Translations under genes and position numbers: made by a program
Shown: piece by piece, positions 6,987-12,691 of the stretch
How positions within the stretch are numbered: position 1 is the stretch's first letter
How the letters are laid out: the number at the start of each line of letters is the position of its first letter
Assembly: GCA_964497475.1 (NCBI GenBank)
Contig: CAZCDM010000035.1
Location: forward strand, 1 to 16,187
Origin: CAZCDM01 sp964497475
GTDB taxonomy: Bacteria; Planctomycetota; Phycisphaerae; SM23-33
Reading direction: 5' to 3'
DNA: 16,187 bases
Notes under the pieces: generated by a model
Told to the model about the DNA's origin: nothing
Database searches by the model: none
Seen by the model: the letters and a program-made list of their open reading frames with translations, nothing else

Positions 6987-7465
6987 GGTATCAGCAGGAG
7001 CAAAGCAAAAGTCGGACATGGGCTAGACCTGGCCCGGATCCGAGGAGCCTGATGAGACCCGTGGATTCTGCATCCACAGCCAACGCTAGGTTGCTGTAGA
7101 ACGTGCAGAGCCAAACCTCATCTCCCCCCTCCCCGAATCCCCCCGTCCGTCGCCGGAAAGGCATGCAGTACGCCCCAAGGTGTTTGGTTTGACAAGCTGT
7201 CCGCCGAGTTGACGAGTCGGCGGCCGGGAAACCGGGACGAGAGAGCCTCGCCACGCAAGGTGGCAACGCTGCCCCGCACTCCCAGAAGTAAACGCACGTA
7301 CCGTGTCTGCAGCCGGATGCTGCCGACTGATATACAAATAGTTGCACATATGTTCATTGATGAATGGCGAGAATCAGTGAACAGGCAATGGAAACGAGAG
7401 AGCGGTCGGGTTGAAACCCGACCGGAACCACAACCGGCCCCAAGCAGGGGCCAAGGAGCCTGACC

Positions 7466-7822
7466 ATGAAGTACGCCAACCGCAAACGAAACATCATTCT
7501 TGCTGTCACCGCCGGCTTTGTCGCCCTGATGCTGCTGGCCTCGGTGGCCCTGTTCTACGCCGACGAAACCGATGTCCGCGTGAAAAGCCGATCCATCCAG
7601 AAAGCGACCAGCTATTCCATCGACGAGATCGACCTCGACGCCCCCACCAACGATCCGCTCGGTGCCTCCGATGTTGATGTCGTTGACATGCTGGTCATGG
7701 AAGATTTGCGGGTTGACGATTTCGACCTGAATCAGGATGCCCAGGTGCCCGAGCCGGCCAGCATCACCCTGCTGAGCCTCGGCGGATTGGCCCTGCTGCG
7801 TCGCCGCCGCAACCGCAAATAA
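7466..7822 (+). CDS. short PEP-CTERM sorting-domain protein
   Basis: This 118-residue protein has an N-terminal hydrophobic segment after a basic start (MKYANRKR, then about residues 10-31, a signal peptide or anchor). A strongly acidic middle follows (about 52-92, rich in Asp and Glu, e.g. DVDVVDMLVMED). The C-terminus is a classical PEP-CTERM signal: VPEPAS (94-99), a hydrophobic stretch ITLLSLGGLALL, and RRRRNRK. Such tails are recognised by exosortase-type proteases for export to the cell surface or exopolysaccharide; no exosortase gene lies in the window. The body is short, with no other domain. The start has a good ribosome binding site, AAGGAG (7453-7458), 7 nt before the ATG. A 6-bp hairpin (7436-7452) ends right at that site and may influence translation. 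It is preceded and followed by hairpin-rich non-coding DNA. Confidence 0.85.
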   Translation: MKYANRKRNIILAVTAGFVALMLLASVALFYADETDVRVKSRSIQKATSYSIDEIDLDAPTNDPLGASDVDVVDMLVMEDLRVDDFDLNQDAQVPEPASITLLSLGGLALLRRRRNRK

Positions 7823-7846
7823 GAACGTGACCCGGCCTGCACGGCG

Positions 7847-7874
7847 GCTGCTGAGAGCTGCCAGCCACAGCAGC
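7847..7874 (+). other. perfect 7-bp inverted repeat after the PEP-CTERM gene
   Basis: GCTGCTG (7847-7853) and CAGCAGC (7868-7874) form a stem with a 14-nt loop, 25 nt after the PEP-CTERM stop. No T tract follows, so it is not a standard terminator. It may be a 3'-end stabilising hairpin or part of the structured block that follows. Confidence 0.35.
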
Positions 7875-7884
7875 ACAATCAGAT

Positions 7885-7933
7885 CGGGTCCGAGTAAGCA
7901 TACGCTTCGGCGGACAGATTCCGCCCGGACCCG
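7885..7933 (+). ncRNA. candidate compact three-way-junction RNA element
   Basis: A perfect 8-bp outer stem, CGGGTCCG (7885-7892) with CGGACCCG (7926-7933), encloses two hairpins: AAGC-ATAC-GCTT (7896-7907) and GGCGGA-CAGAT-TCCGCC (7909-7925). Only AGT and a single C are left unpaired in the junction, so nearly all of the 49 nt is accounted for. I do not recognise the class. It lies between the PEP-CTERM gene and the 123-bp repeats and may belong to the same transcript. The fold was drawn by hand and the strand is assumed from the context. Confidence 0.4.
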
Positions 7934-7993
7934 CCGCCTGAAATGACAACCGAATATCGGCCCCTGCCAGCCACACGCTGACTGAGAACCACG

Positions 7994-8110
7994 CGAGAAC
8001 TCCGCCCTAGTGCGGAGGATAATCTCTCTCGTCAGGCTCCAAGGCTGAAGGGAAGCCCGGAATTGCTCCCGGGGTCCCTCAGCCGGCCTTTTTTCCAGGC
8101 CGAGCCCGGC
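7994..8110 (+). repeat. 123-bp tandem unit 1 (5' half diverged)
   Basis: From 8022 onward this is near-identical to unit 2: ATCTCTCTCGTCAGGCTCC, a long hairpin (8043-8084) and T6 (8089-8094). Its 5' half has a different sequence but keeps a 6-bp hairpin in the same place, CTCCGC (8000-8005) with GCGGAG (8012-8017), 4 nt before the shared block, as in the other units. Confidence 0.8.
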
Positions 8111-8233
8111 GACAACGAACTTCGCTCCCCGCCTGGGAGCACCGATCTCTCTCGTCAGGCTCCAAGGCTGAAGGGACACCCGGAATTGCTCCCGGGGTCC
8201 CTCAGCCGGCCTTTTTTCCAGGCCGAGCCCGGC
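8111..8233 (+). repeat. 123-bp tandem unit 2
   Basis: This is the complete unit. It starts GACAACGAACTTC and has hairpin A, GCTCCC (8124-8129) / GGGAGC (8135-8140), then ATCTCTCTCGTCAGGCTCC. Hairpin B is GGCTGAAGGGAC, inner CCCGG/CCGGG, GTCCCTCAGCC (8166-8207), followed by GGCC and T6 (8212-8217), and the unit ends CCAGGCCGAGCCCGGC. Hairpin B plus the T run looks like a rho-independent terminator on the + strand. The offset to unit 1 is exactly 123 bp. The N gap begins at its last base. Confidence 0.85.
8166..8217 (+). terminator. terminator-like hairpin in unit 2 (equivalents at 8043-8094 and 8389-8437)
   Basis: A long stem (GGCTGAAGGGA pairing with TCCCTCAGCC, one bulged A, extended by CCCGG/CCGGG) is followed by GGCC and six T residues. 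Each of the three visible units has one. Unit 3 uses GCCCGA/TCGGGC as its inner stem and has five T residues. A terminator is normally needed once, so the repetition suggests another or additional role. Confidence 0.6.
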
Positions 8234-8333
8234 NNNNNNNNNNNNNNNNNNNNNNNNNNNNNNNNNNNNNNNNNNNNNNNNNNNNNNNNNNNNNNNNNNN
8301 NNNNNNNNNNNNNNNNNNNNNNNNNNNNNNNNN
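8234..8333. other. assembly gap (100 N)
   Basis: Exactly 100 unknown bases, the usual fixed-size scaffold placeholder. It lies precisely at a boundary between 123-bp units: ...GAGCCCGGC | GACAACGAAC... is the same junction as between units 1 and 2. The true length is unknown and may be any number of further units. Confidence 0.95.
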
Positions 8334-8437
8334 GACAACGAACTTCGCTCCCAGCTCGGGAGCACCGATCTCTCTCGTCAGGCTCCAAGGCTGAAGGGAC
8401 GCCCGACTCTGTTCGGGCTCCCTCAGCCGGCCTTTTT
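8334..8437 (+). repeat. 123-bp tandem unit 3 (3' end diverges)
   Basis: Same order as unit 2: hairpin A GCTCCC (8347-8352) / GGGAGC (8358-8363) with a changed loop, the ATCTCTCTCGTCAGGCTCC block (8368-8386), and hairpin B (8389-8428) with T5 (8433-8437). The inner stem is changed on both sides yet still pairs. Homology to the other units ends after the T run. The offset from unit 2 is 223 bp, i.e. 123 plus the 100 N. Confidence 0.8.
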
Positions 8438-8495
8438 CAGTCGCGGTCCTGGCAGGACAATCTTCGGGCAGTGACGCATCGCGTTGCTGCCCGCT

Positions 8496-8523
8496 TTGCT
8501 GCGCCCAGAGCGGAGGCTATACT
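8496..8523 (+). promoter_or_regulatory. promoter of the queuosine mannosyltransferase-like gene (leaderless arrangement)
   Basis: TTGCTG (8496-8501), a 16-nt spacer and TATACT (8518-8523), then 6 nt to the ATG at 8530. The predicted start coincides with the start codon, and no Shine-Dalgarno sequence is present. Confidence 0.6.
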
Positions 8524-8529
8524 GAGCCC

Positions 8530-9639
8530 ATGCGAATCCTCGCCTGCGAACCGTACTACGGCGGCAGCCATCGTGCCTTTCTGGACGGCTGGGCCCGTCA
8601 CAGCCGACACGACTTCACGCGGCTGACCGCGCCGCCGCACCACTGGAAGTGGCGAATGCGTCACACGGCGATGAGCTTTGCTGCCGAGCTGGCCCGGGCG
8701 CATTGCGACCAGCCCTTCGATGTGCTGTTCTGTTCGAGCATGCTGAATCTCGCCGAGCTGATCGGCCTGGCACCGCATCGCCTCGGGCCGATCCCCGCGG
8801 TGGTCTACTTTCACGAGAACCAGCTGAGCTATCCCGACCGCCATCGCGACGCGCGGGACGTACACTTCGGCCTGATTCACCTCAGCACCATCGCCGCGGC
8901 CGACGCGGTCTGGTTCAACTCCGGCTATCATCGCGACTCGTTCGTCCAGGCCATGGACGAGATGCTCTCGGCCATGGCCGCACCGAACCTGCGCGATGTG
9001 CTCCGCGATGCGGAGCGGCGGTTCGAGGTATTCTGGCCTGGCATTGACCCGCCGGCTGCGCGTGCGGCGGAGCGGTCAGCCGGGCCGTTGCGGATTCTCT
9101 GGGCCGGCCGATGGGAGCATGACAAGAACCCCGAGGACTTTTTCGCCGCCGTCAGCGAGCTGGACGGGGCGGGGGTTGCGTTCCGCCTGGCGGTCATCGG
9201 CGAGCAGTTTCGCGACGCCCCGGCCGTCTTCGAGCGGGCGCATGATCGCTGGGCTGATCGGATCGACTACTGGGGCTATCAGCCCGCCCGCGCGGACTAC
9301 AGGGCCGTCCTCGCCTGGGCCGACGTGTGTGTTTCGACGGCGGCGCATGAGTTCTTCGGCCTGTCGATGGTCGAGGCCGCCCGGGCCGGGGCCTACCCGC
9401 TGCTGCCGCGGCGATTGGCCTACCCGGAGGTCTTCGGCCGGGTCGAGCAGGCCGAGGAGTTCTTCTACGACGGCAGCGTCGAGGAGCTATCGGCCCGGCT
9501 GATCGAGCTGGCCCGTCGTGCCCGGGGCGGTTCGCTATGGACGCACGGGCCGGACCGGGTGCGGGATGCGATGGCTGCCTGCGACTGGCCCGGCCGGGCG
9601 CGGGCGATGGACGACGCCATCGAAGCCCTCGCACGCTGA
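8530..9639 (+). CDS. tRNA-queuosine alpha-mannosyltransferase-like glycosyltransferase (QTMAN/GTDC1, DUF3524 family)
   Basis: This 369-residue protein has the DUF3524 N-terminal domain followed by a GT4-type sugar-nucleotide domain. Signature stretches are ILACEPYYGGSHRAFLDGW (3-21), PPHHWKWRMRH (35-45), FHENQLSYP (94-102), FNSGYHRDSF (129-138), WAGRWEHDKNPEDF (191-204), and EFFGLSMVE (274-282), the E-x7-E motif of retaining GT4 enzymes. The animal homologue (GTDC1/QTMAN) transfers mannose to queuosine in the anticodon of tRNA-Asp. By analogy this enzyme may glycosylate queuosine tRNA in the cytoplasm, but the bacterial substrate is inferred. All expected motifs are present. The ATG is fixed by the promoter and by the family-typical N-terminus. 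No queuosine-pathway gene is adjacent. The gene converges on the DUF457-type gene across a 101-nt gap holding only a weak 6-bp hairpin (9673-9695). Confidence 0.85.
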   Translation: MRILACEPYYGGSHRAFLDGWARHSRHDFTRLTAPPHHWKWRMRHTAMSFAAELARAHCDQPFDVLFCSSMLNLAELIGLAPHRLGPIPAVVYFHENQLSYPDRHRDARDVHFGLIHLSTIAAADAVWFNSGYHRDSFVQAMDEMLSAMAAPNLRDVLRDAERRFEVFWPGIDPPAARAAERSAGPLRILWAGRWEHDKNPEDFFAAVSELDGAGVAFRLAVIGEQFRDAPAVFERAHDRWADRIDYWGYQPARADYRAVLAWADVCVSTAAHEFFGLSMVEAARAGAYPLLPRRLAYPEVFGRVEQAEEFFYDGSVEELSARLIELARRARGGSLWTHGPDRVRDAMAACDWPGRARAMDDAIEALAR

Positions 9640-9740
9640 GGGCTGCGGGCGACAGGTTCGGAGGATGATCCAAGATCACCGCCGCCTTTTGATCTGAGTA
9701 GATGCGGCCTTCGTTTGCCCGGAGGCAGGATGAAAAAAAC

Positions 9741-10946
9741 TCAGGGGTTCCAGAGGTCGCGCCAGAGCATGGCGAGCATTTTGCGGCGGTCGTTTCGGCC
9801 CGGGTTGCGGACGCGCCCGAGGGCCTGGGCGGGGCTATCGGTCGGCACGAAGATGCGCATGGCCCAGAGGCTTTCGGTGGCGTCGCTCGGCCAGCCGTAC
9901 CGCATGTCGTGGAAGTCGATCAGCGTGCCGCCCTGCACGGGCCGGCTTACGGCGCGGAGCTTGCCGCCGGCGAACCAGTGGAAGACCTGCCAGTGGCGCG
10001 TCTGCCGGGCGGCGCGGATGGCCTGGCTGGCTGGGTGCCTGGCGACGACCTGCGGTTCGTCCGGGCCGCCGTTGAACTGATGGACCCGCGCGACGATCCA
10101 CTCGTCAGGGGTTTCGACCACGGTTCGCCAGACGAAAATCGTCGGCACCATGGGGTAGGCGTCGACGGCGAGGATTTCCCGGCCGGCGGCGTTGTGGCGG
10201 GCCAGGGCCACCGCGCGGTCGTGCAACACCCGGCCGGTAATCAGGTAGCCGGTGGAGAGCAACAGGCCGACTGCGGCGACGATGGAGGCCGCCCGGTGGC
10301 GACGCAGCTTGAGGCGACGCAGCACGAAGCAGCTCAGCAGCGTCACGATCAGCAGCGGCGTGTAGATGATGTCGACAATGGGGACCATGTCCCACGCGGC
10401 CCGGCCGAAGAGGATCGGCGAGAGCAGTTGCGTGCCGTAGCTCGTGCAGGCGTCGAGCAGGCCATGGGTTGCAACCGCGGCCAGACAGCAGCCGAAGAAC
10501 CAGCCGAAGCCCGGCAGGTTTTGGCTGCCCGGCGGGGCGGGAGCCCCGCCAGGCGTGTCGGTAGCGAGGTGCAGTTTTCCAGACGGAGCGGGAGCCCCGC
10601 CAGGCGCAGTTAGTGCAGCCGCCTCGCCGGTCGGGGGTGCATGTTCCTGCGTTGGGGATTTTGCCTTCCGGCGGGCCAGGAGTTTGCGTATGCCATACCA
10701 CGGCAGGGCAAAAAGCAGGGCAATGGCGGCGATCATCAGCAGCGAGTGGGTCAGCCCGCGGTGGTAGAGCATGCTGGCCAGGTCGTCCGGTCGGCCGAGC
10801 CAGGCGAGAATGCGCGGCGTGAAGATGTCCAGGTCTGGACTGGCAGCGGCCAGAGCGGCCACCCACGACGCATCGCGCCCGATGCGGCTGCGGAAGCCAA
10901 TCTGGCCGACCGCGGCCCCGAGCAGACCTTGTGTGATGGTATCCAT
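9741..10946 (-). CDS. membrane-bound metal-dependent hydrolase, YdjM/DUF457 family
   Basis: This 401-residue integral membrane protein starts MDTITQGLLGAAVGQ, the typical opening of this family. The conserved metal-binding residues are visible: SPDLD (36-40), YHRGLTHS (61-68), THGLLDACTSYGTQLLSP (160-177) and D192. Hydrophobic segments lie near 70-85, 146-163, 188-210 and 219-237, followed by a soluble C-terminal half of about 160 residues. The family is widespread but its substrate is unknown. The loop at about 95-145 is unusual: Pro/Gly/Ala-rich, with two copies of PGGAPAP encoded by a 19-bp DNA repeat, so it looks like an in-frame insertion. The ATG follows a perfect TATAAT by 8 nt. It lies 47 nt downstream of guaA on the same strand but has its own promoter. 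Confidence 0.85.
   Translation of the reverse strand: MDTITQGLLGAAVGQIGFRSRIGRDASWVAALAAASPDLDIFTPRILAWLGRPDDLASMLYHRGLTHSLLMIAAIALLFALPWYGIRKLLARRKAKSPTQEHAPPTGEAAALTAPGGAPAPSGKLHLATDTPGGAPAPPGSQNLPGFGWFFGCCLAAVATHGLLDACTSYGTQLLSPILFGRAAWDMVPIVDIIYTPLLIVTLLSCFVLRRLKLRRHRAASIVAAVGLLLSTGYLITGRVLHDRAVALARHNAAGREILAVDAYPMVPTIFVWRTVVETPDEWIVARVHQFNGGPDEPQVVARHPASQAIRAARQTRHWQVFHWFAGGKLRAVSRPVQGGTLIDFHDMRYGWPSDATESLWAMRIFVPTDSPAQALGRVRNPGRNDRRKMLAMLWRDLWNP
10537..10606 (-). repeat. two copies of a 19-bp GC-rich repeat inside a coding region
   Basis: On the minus strand, CGCCTGGCGGGGCTCCCGC occurs at 10606-10588 and again at 10555-10537, 51 bp (17 codons) apart. It contains the near-palindrome GGCGGGGCTCCCGCC. 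Both copies are read in the same frame, giving PGGAPAP, and lie in a variable cytoplasmic-type loop of the DUF457 protein. Confidence 0.7.
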
Positions 10947-10954
10947 TGCGGACC

Positions 10955-10984
10955 ATTATAGCAGGCCCGCCGGTCGATGCCCAA
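10955..10984 (-). promoter_or_regulatory. promoter of the DUF457-type gene
   Basis: On the minus strand: TTGGGC (10984-10979), an 18-nt spacer and a perfect TATAAT (10960-10955) preceded by TGC as in an extended -10. The ATG (10946) is 8 nt further on, so the leader is about 0-2 nt. The promoter fits in the short gap after the guaA stop codon. Confidence 0.65.
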
Positions 10985-10993
10985 GTGGAGCGG

Positions 10994-12550
10994 CTATTCC
11001 CACTCGATGGTGGCGGGGGGCTTGGAGGAGATGTCGTACACCACGCGATTGACGCCGCGGACCTCGTTGATGATGCGGTTGGAGATCGTTGCGAGGATGT
11101 CGTATGGAATGCGCGACCAGTCGGCCGTCATGAAGTCGCTGGTGTCGACGCTGCGGACGGCGACGACGTTCTCGTAGGTTCGCCCGTCGCCCATCACGCC
11201 GACGGACTGGACCGGCAGGAGCACGCAGAAGGTCTGGGCCGTCTTGCGGTAGAGCCCCGCGGCGGTGATTTCCTCCAGCAGGATGTGATCGGCCTGGCGG
11301 AGGACGTCGAGGCGGTCCTTGCGGAGCGGGCCGAGGCATCGCACGGCCAGGCCCGGCCCGGGAAATGGGTGCCGCCAGACCATCTGCTCGGGCAGGCCCA
11401 GCAGCTCGCCCACCTGGCGGACCTCGTCCTTAAACAGGTCGCGGAGCGGTTCGATCAGCTCAAAGCCGAGCTGCTCGGGCAAACCGCCGACGTTGTGGTG
11501 CAGTTTGATGTTGGCGGCCTGGCCGGCGAGGGAATGGCCGGACTCGATCACGTCCGGGTAGAGCGTGCCCTGGGCGAGGAAGCGGGCGTTGGGGATTTCC
11601 TCGGCGGCGGACTTGAACGCATCGATGAACGTATGGCCGATGATGCGGCGCTTCTCCTGCGGGTCGGTCACATCGGTGAGCTTGCCGAGGAACTCATCGG
11701 CAGCGCGGACGGTCGTGAGGTTGATGTGGAAATGATCGCGGAAGGTCGTCTCGACCAGCTCGACCTCGTTGAGGCGCAGGCAGCCGTTGTCCACGAAGAT
11801 GCAGGCGAGGCGGTCGCCGATGGCCTTGTGCAGCATGGCGGCGACCACGGAGGAATCGACCCCGCCGGAAAGCCCGCAGATGACCTGCTCGTCGTCGCCG
11901 ACGGTCGCGCGAACCTCGGAGACGACCGCGTCGATGAAGGAACTCATCTGCCAGAGCCCCTGGCAGGAGCAGATTTCGTAAAGGAAGTTGTCAAAAATTT
12001 CGCTGCCGTGCGGCGTGTGGGTGACCTCGGGGTGGAACTGTACGCCGTAGAAGGGGCGGTCCTTGTGCTTGACCGCGGCGAAGGGGCAGGTAAGCGTCTG
12101 GGCGAGGATTTCAAAATCGCCGCCGGGGTCGTGGACCTGATCGCCGTGACTCATCCAGACGGTGGTCTGGGCGGGGACGTTTTTCAGCAGGGCGTCGGGT
12201 TCGGTGATGGTCAGCTGGGCCCGGCCGAACTCGCGCGAGCTGGCCGGCTTGATTTCGGCACCGAGCTTCTGCGAGGCCATCTGCATCCCGTAGCAGATAC
12301 CCAGAATCGGCAGGCCCATCTCCAGCACGCCGGGGTCGCACTGCGGCGCGCCGTCTTCGTACACGCTGGATGGTCCGCCGGTGAAGATCAGCCCCTTGGG
12401 GTTATACTCGCGAAGCTCCTCGGGGGTAACGTCCGGTCGGGCCAGGACGCTGTAGACCTTCTTCTCACGCACCCGCCGCGCGATGAGCTGGGCATACTGC
12501 GAGCCGAAGTCGAGAATGACGATCGTTTCAGTCTGTCCGGCGGTGGTCAT
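10994..12550 (-). CDS. guaA: GMP synthase (glutamine-hydrolysing)
   Basis: GuaA converts XMP to GMP with glutamine and ATP, the last step of guanine nucleotide synthesis, in the cytoplasm. The 518-residue protein has a complete type-1 glutamine amidotransferase domain: ILDFGSQYAQLIARRVRE (12-29), nucleophile Cys86 in GICYGMQ, and His173/Glu175 in GVQFHPEVTHT. The ATP-pyrophosphatase domain follows, with the P-loop SGGVDSS (228-234), then the dimerisation domain (HPFPGPGLAVRCLG) and the typical C-terminus RVVYDISSKPPATIEWE. The length is normal. I chose the ATG at 12550 (MTTAGQTETI), not upstream ATGs at 12610 and 12586, because the -10 box overlaps the latter and GGGAG lies 10 nt before 12550. 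It is an intact housekeeping gene. Confidence 0.97.
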   Translation of the reverse strand: MTTAGQTETIVILDFGSQYAQLIARRVREKKVYSVLARPDVTPEELREYNPKGLIFTGGPSSVYEDGAPQCDPGVLEMGLPILGICYGMQMASQKLGAEIKPASSREFGRAQLTITEPDALLKNVPAQTTVWMSHGDQVHDPGGDFEILAQTLTCPFAAVKHKDRPFYGVQFHPEVTHTPHGSEIFDNFLYEICSCQGLWQMSSFIDAVVSEVRATVGDDEQVICGLSGGVDSSVVAAMLHKAIGDRLACIFVDNGCLRLNEVELVETTFRDHFHINLTTVRAADEFLGKLTDVTDPQEKRRIIGHTFIDAFKSAAEEIPNARFLAQGTLYPDVIESGHSLAGQAANIKLHHNVGGLPEQLGFELIEPLRDLFKDEVRQVGELLGLPEQMVWRHPFPGPGLAVRCLGPLRKDRLDVLRQADHILLEEITAAGLYRKTAQTFCVLLPVQSVGVMGDGRTYENVVAVRSVDTSDFMTADWSRIPYDILATISNRIINEVRGVNRVVYDISSKPPATIEWE

Positions 12551-12581
12551 CGGTGGCGTGCTCCCGGTAGGCGAAAGGGGA

Positions 12582-12610
12582 ATCATACCGCCGGGGCCGG
12601 CTGAATGCAA
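12582..12610 (-). promoter_or_regulatory. guaA promoter
   Basis: On the minus strand: TTGCAT (12610-12605), a 17-nt spacer and TATGAT (12587-12582). The start would fall near 12575, giving a leader of about 25 nt that contains GGGAG (12565-12561), 10 nt before the ATG at 12550. Confidence 0.55.
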
Positions 12611-12691
12611 TCGGCTGGACGCCGCTGCTGGCCGATGCGGACATCCCCGCCGGGACGGTCCGGCAAGGCCGGGCAGTGAGAATCGGCAGGG

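Larger units (their letters stand above)
6670..7465 (+). other. 796-nt non-coding region with tandem promoters and many predicted hairpins
   Basis: No protein gene is recognisable between priA and the PEP-CTERM gene. The first 125 nt are very AT-rich and hold two promoters plus a 9-bp inverted repeat, GAAAAAAAG (6765-6773) / CTTTTTTTC (6785-6793). The next part (6831-6986) is a candidate small RNA, described separately. The remaining 480 nt contain a run of short perfect hairpins: GTGGAT/ATCCAC (7061-7077); CCGCCGA/TCGGCGG (7201-7223); CCGG-GAAA-CCGG with a GNRA-type loop (7224-7235); GCCAC/GTGGC (7250-7264); GCAGC/GCTGC (7309-7323); GGTCGGGT/ACCCGACC (7404-7423); and GGCCCC/GGGGCC (7436-7452), the last ending at the PEP-CTERM ribosome binding site. 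I could not match it to a known riboswitch, RNase P RNA, tmRNA or SRP RNA. Confidence 0.6.

Noticed and set aside
7044..7080. Hammerhead ribozyme, from CTGATGAG at 7050 and CTGACGAG in the reverse strand of the repeats
   Set aside because: No matching GAAA core element after a stem II and no NUH cleavage-site stem could be placed.
6831..7100. RNase P RNA, tmRNA or SRP RNA
   Set aside because: The universally conserved stretches (RNase P P4 strands, tmRNA tRNA-like ends and tag, SRP GGAAG/GNRA core) are absent.
7180..7300. c-di-GMP (GEMM-I) or cobalamin riboswitch, from the GAAA tetraloop followed by GGGACG
   Set aside because: Only the tetraloop and GGGACG match; the remaining conserved blocks of either class could not be located in order.
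8021..8100. Glycine riboswitch, from the AATCTCTC...CAGG likeness to the end of an aptamer
   Set aside because: The core of the aptamer (around CCGAAGG-GCAA) is missing and the following gene is unrelated to glycine metabolism.
7118..8365. Open frame on the - strand through the 123-bp units (a 41-residue repeat, since 123 is divisible by 3)
   Set aside because: It crosses the N gap, has no ribosome binding site or family likeness, and the differences between units preserve hairpin pairing rather than protein sequence.
7994..8437. CRISPR array
   Set aside because: The repeated units abut each other with no unique spacers, are 123 bp long, and no cas gene is present.
7994..8437. Integron attC array
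   Set aside because: The units are palindromic, but I do not find paired GTTRRRY/RYYYAAC core sites, cassettes or an integrase.
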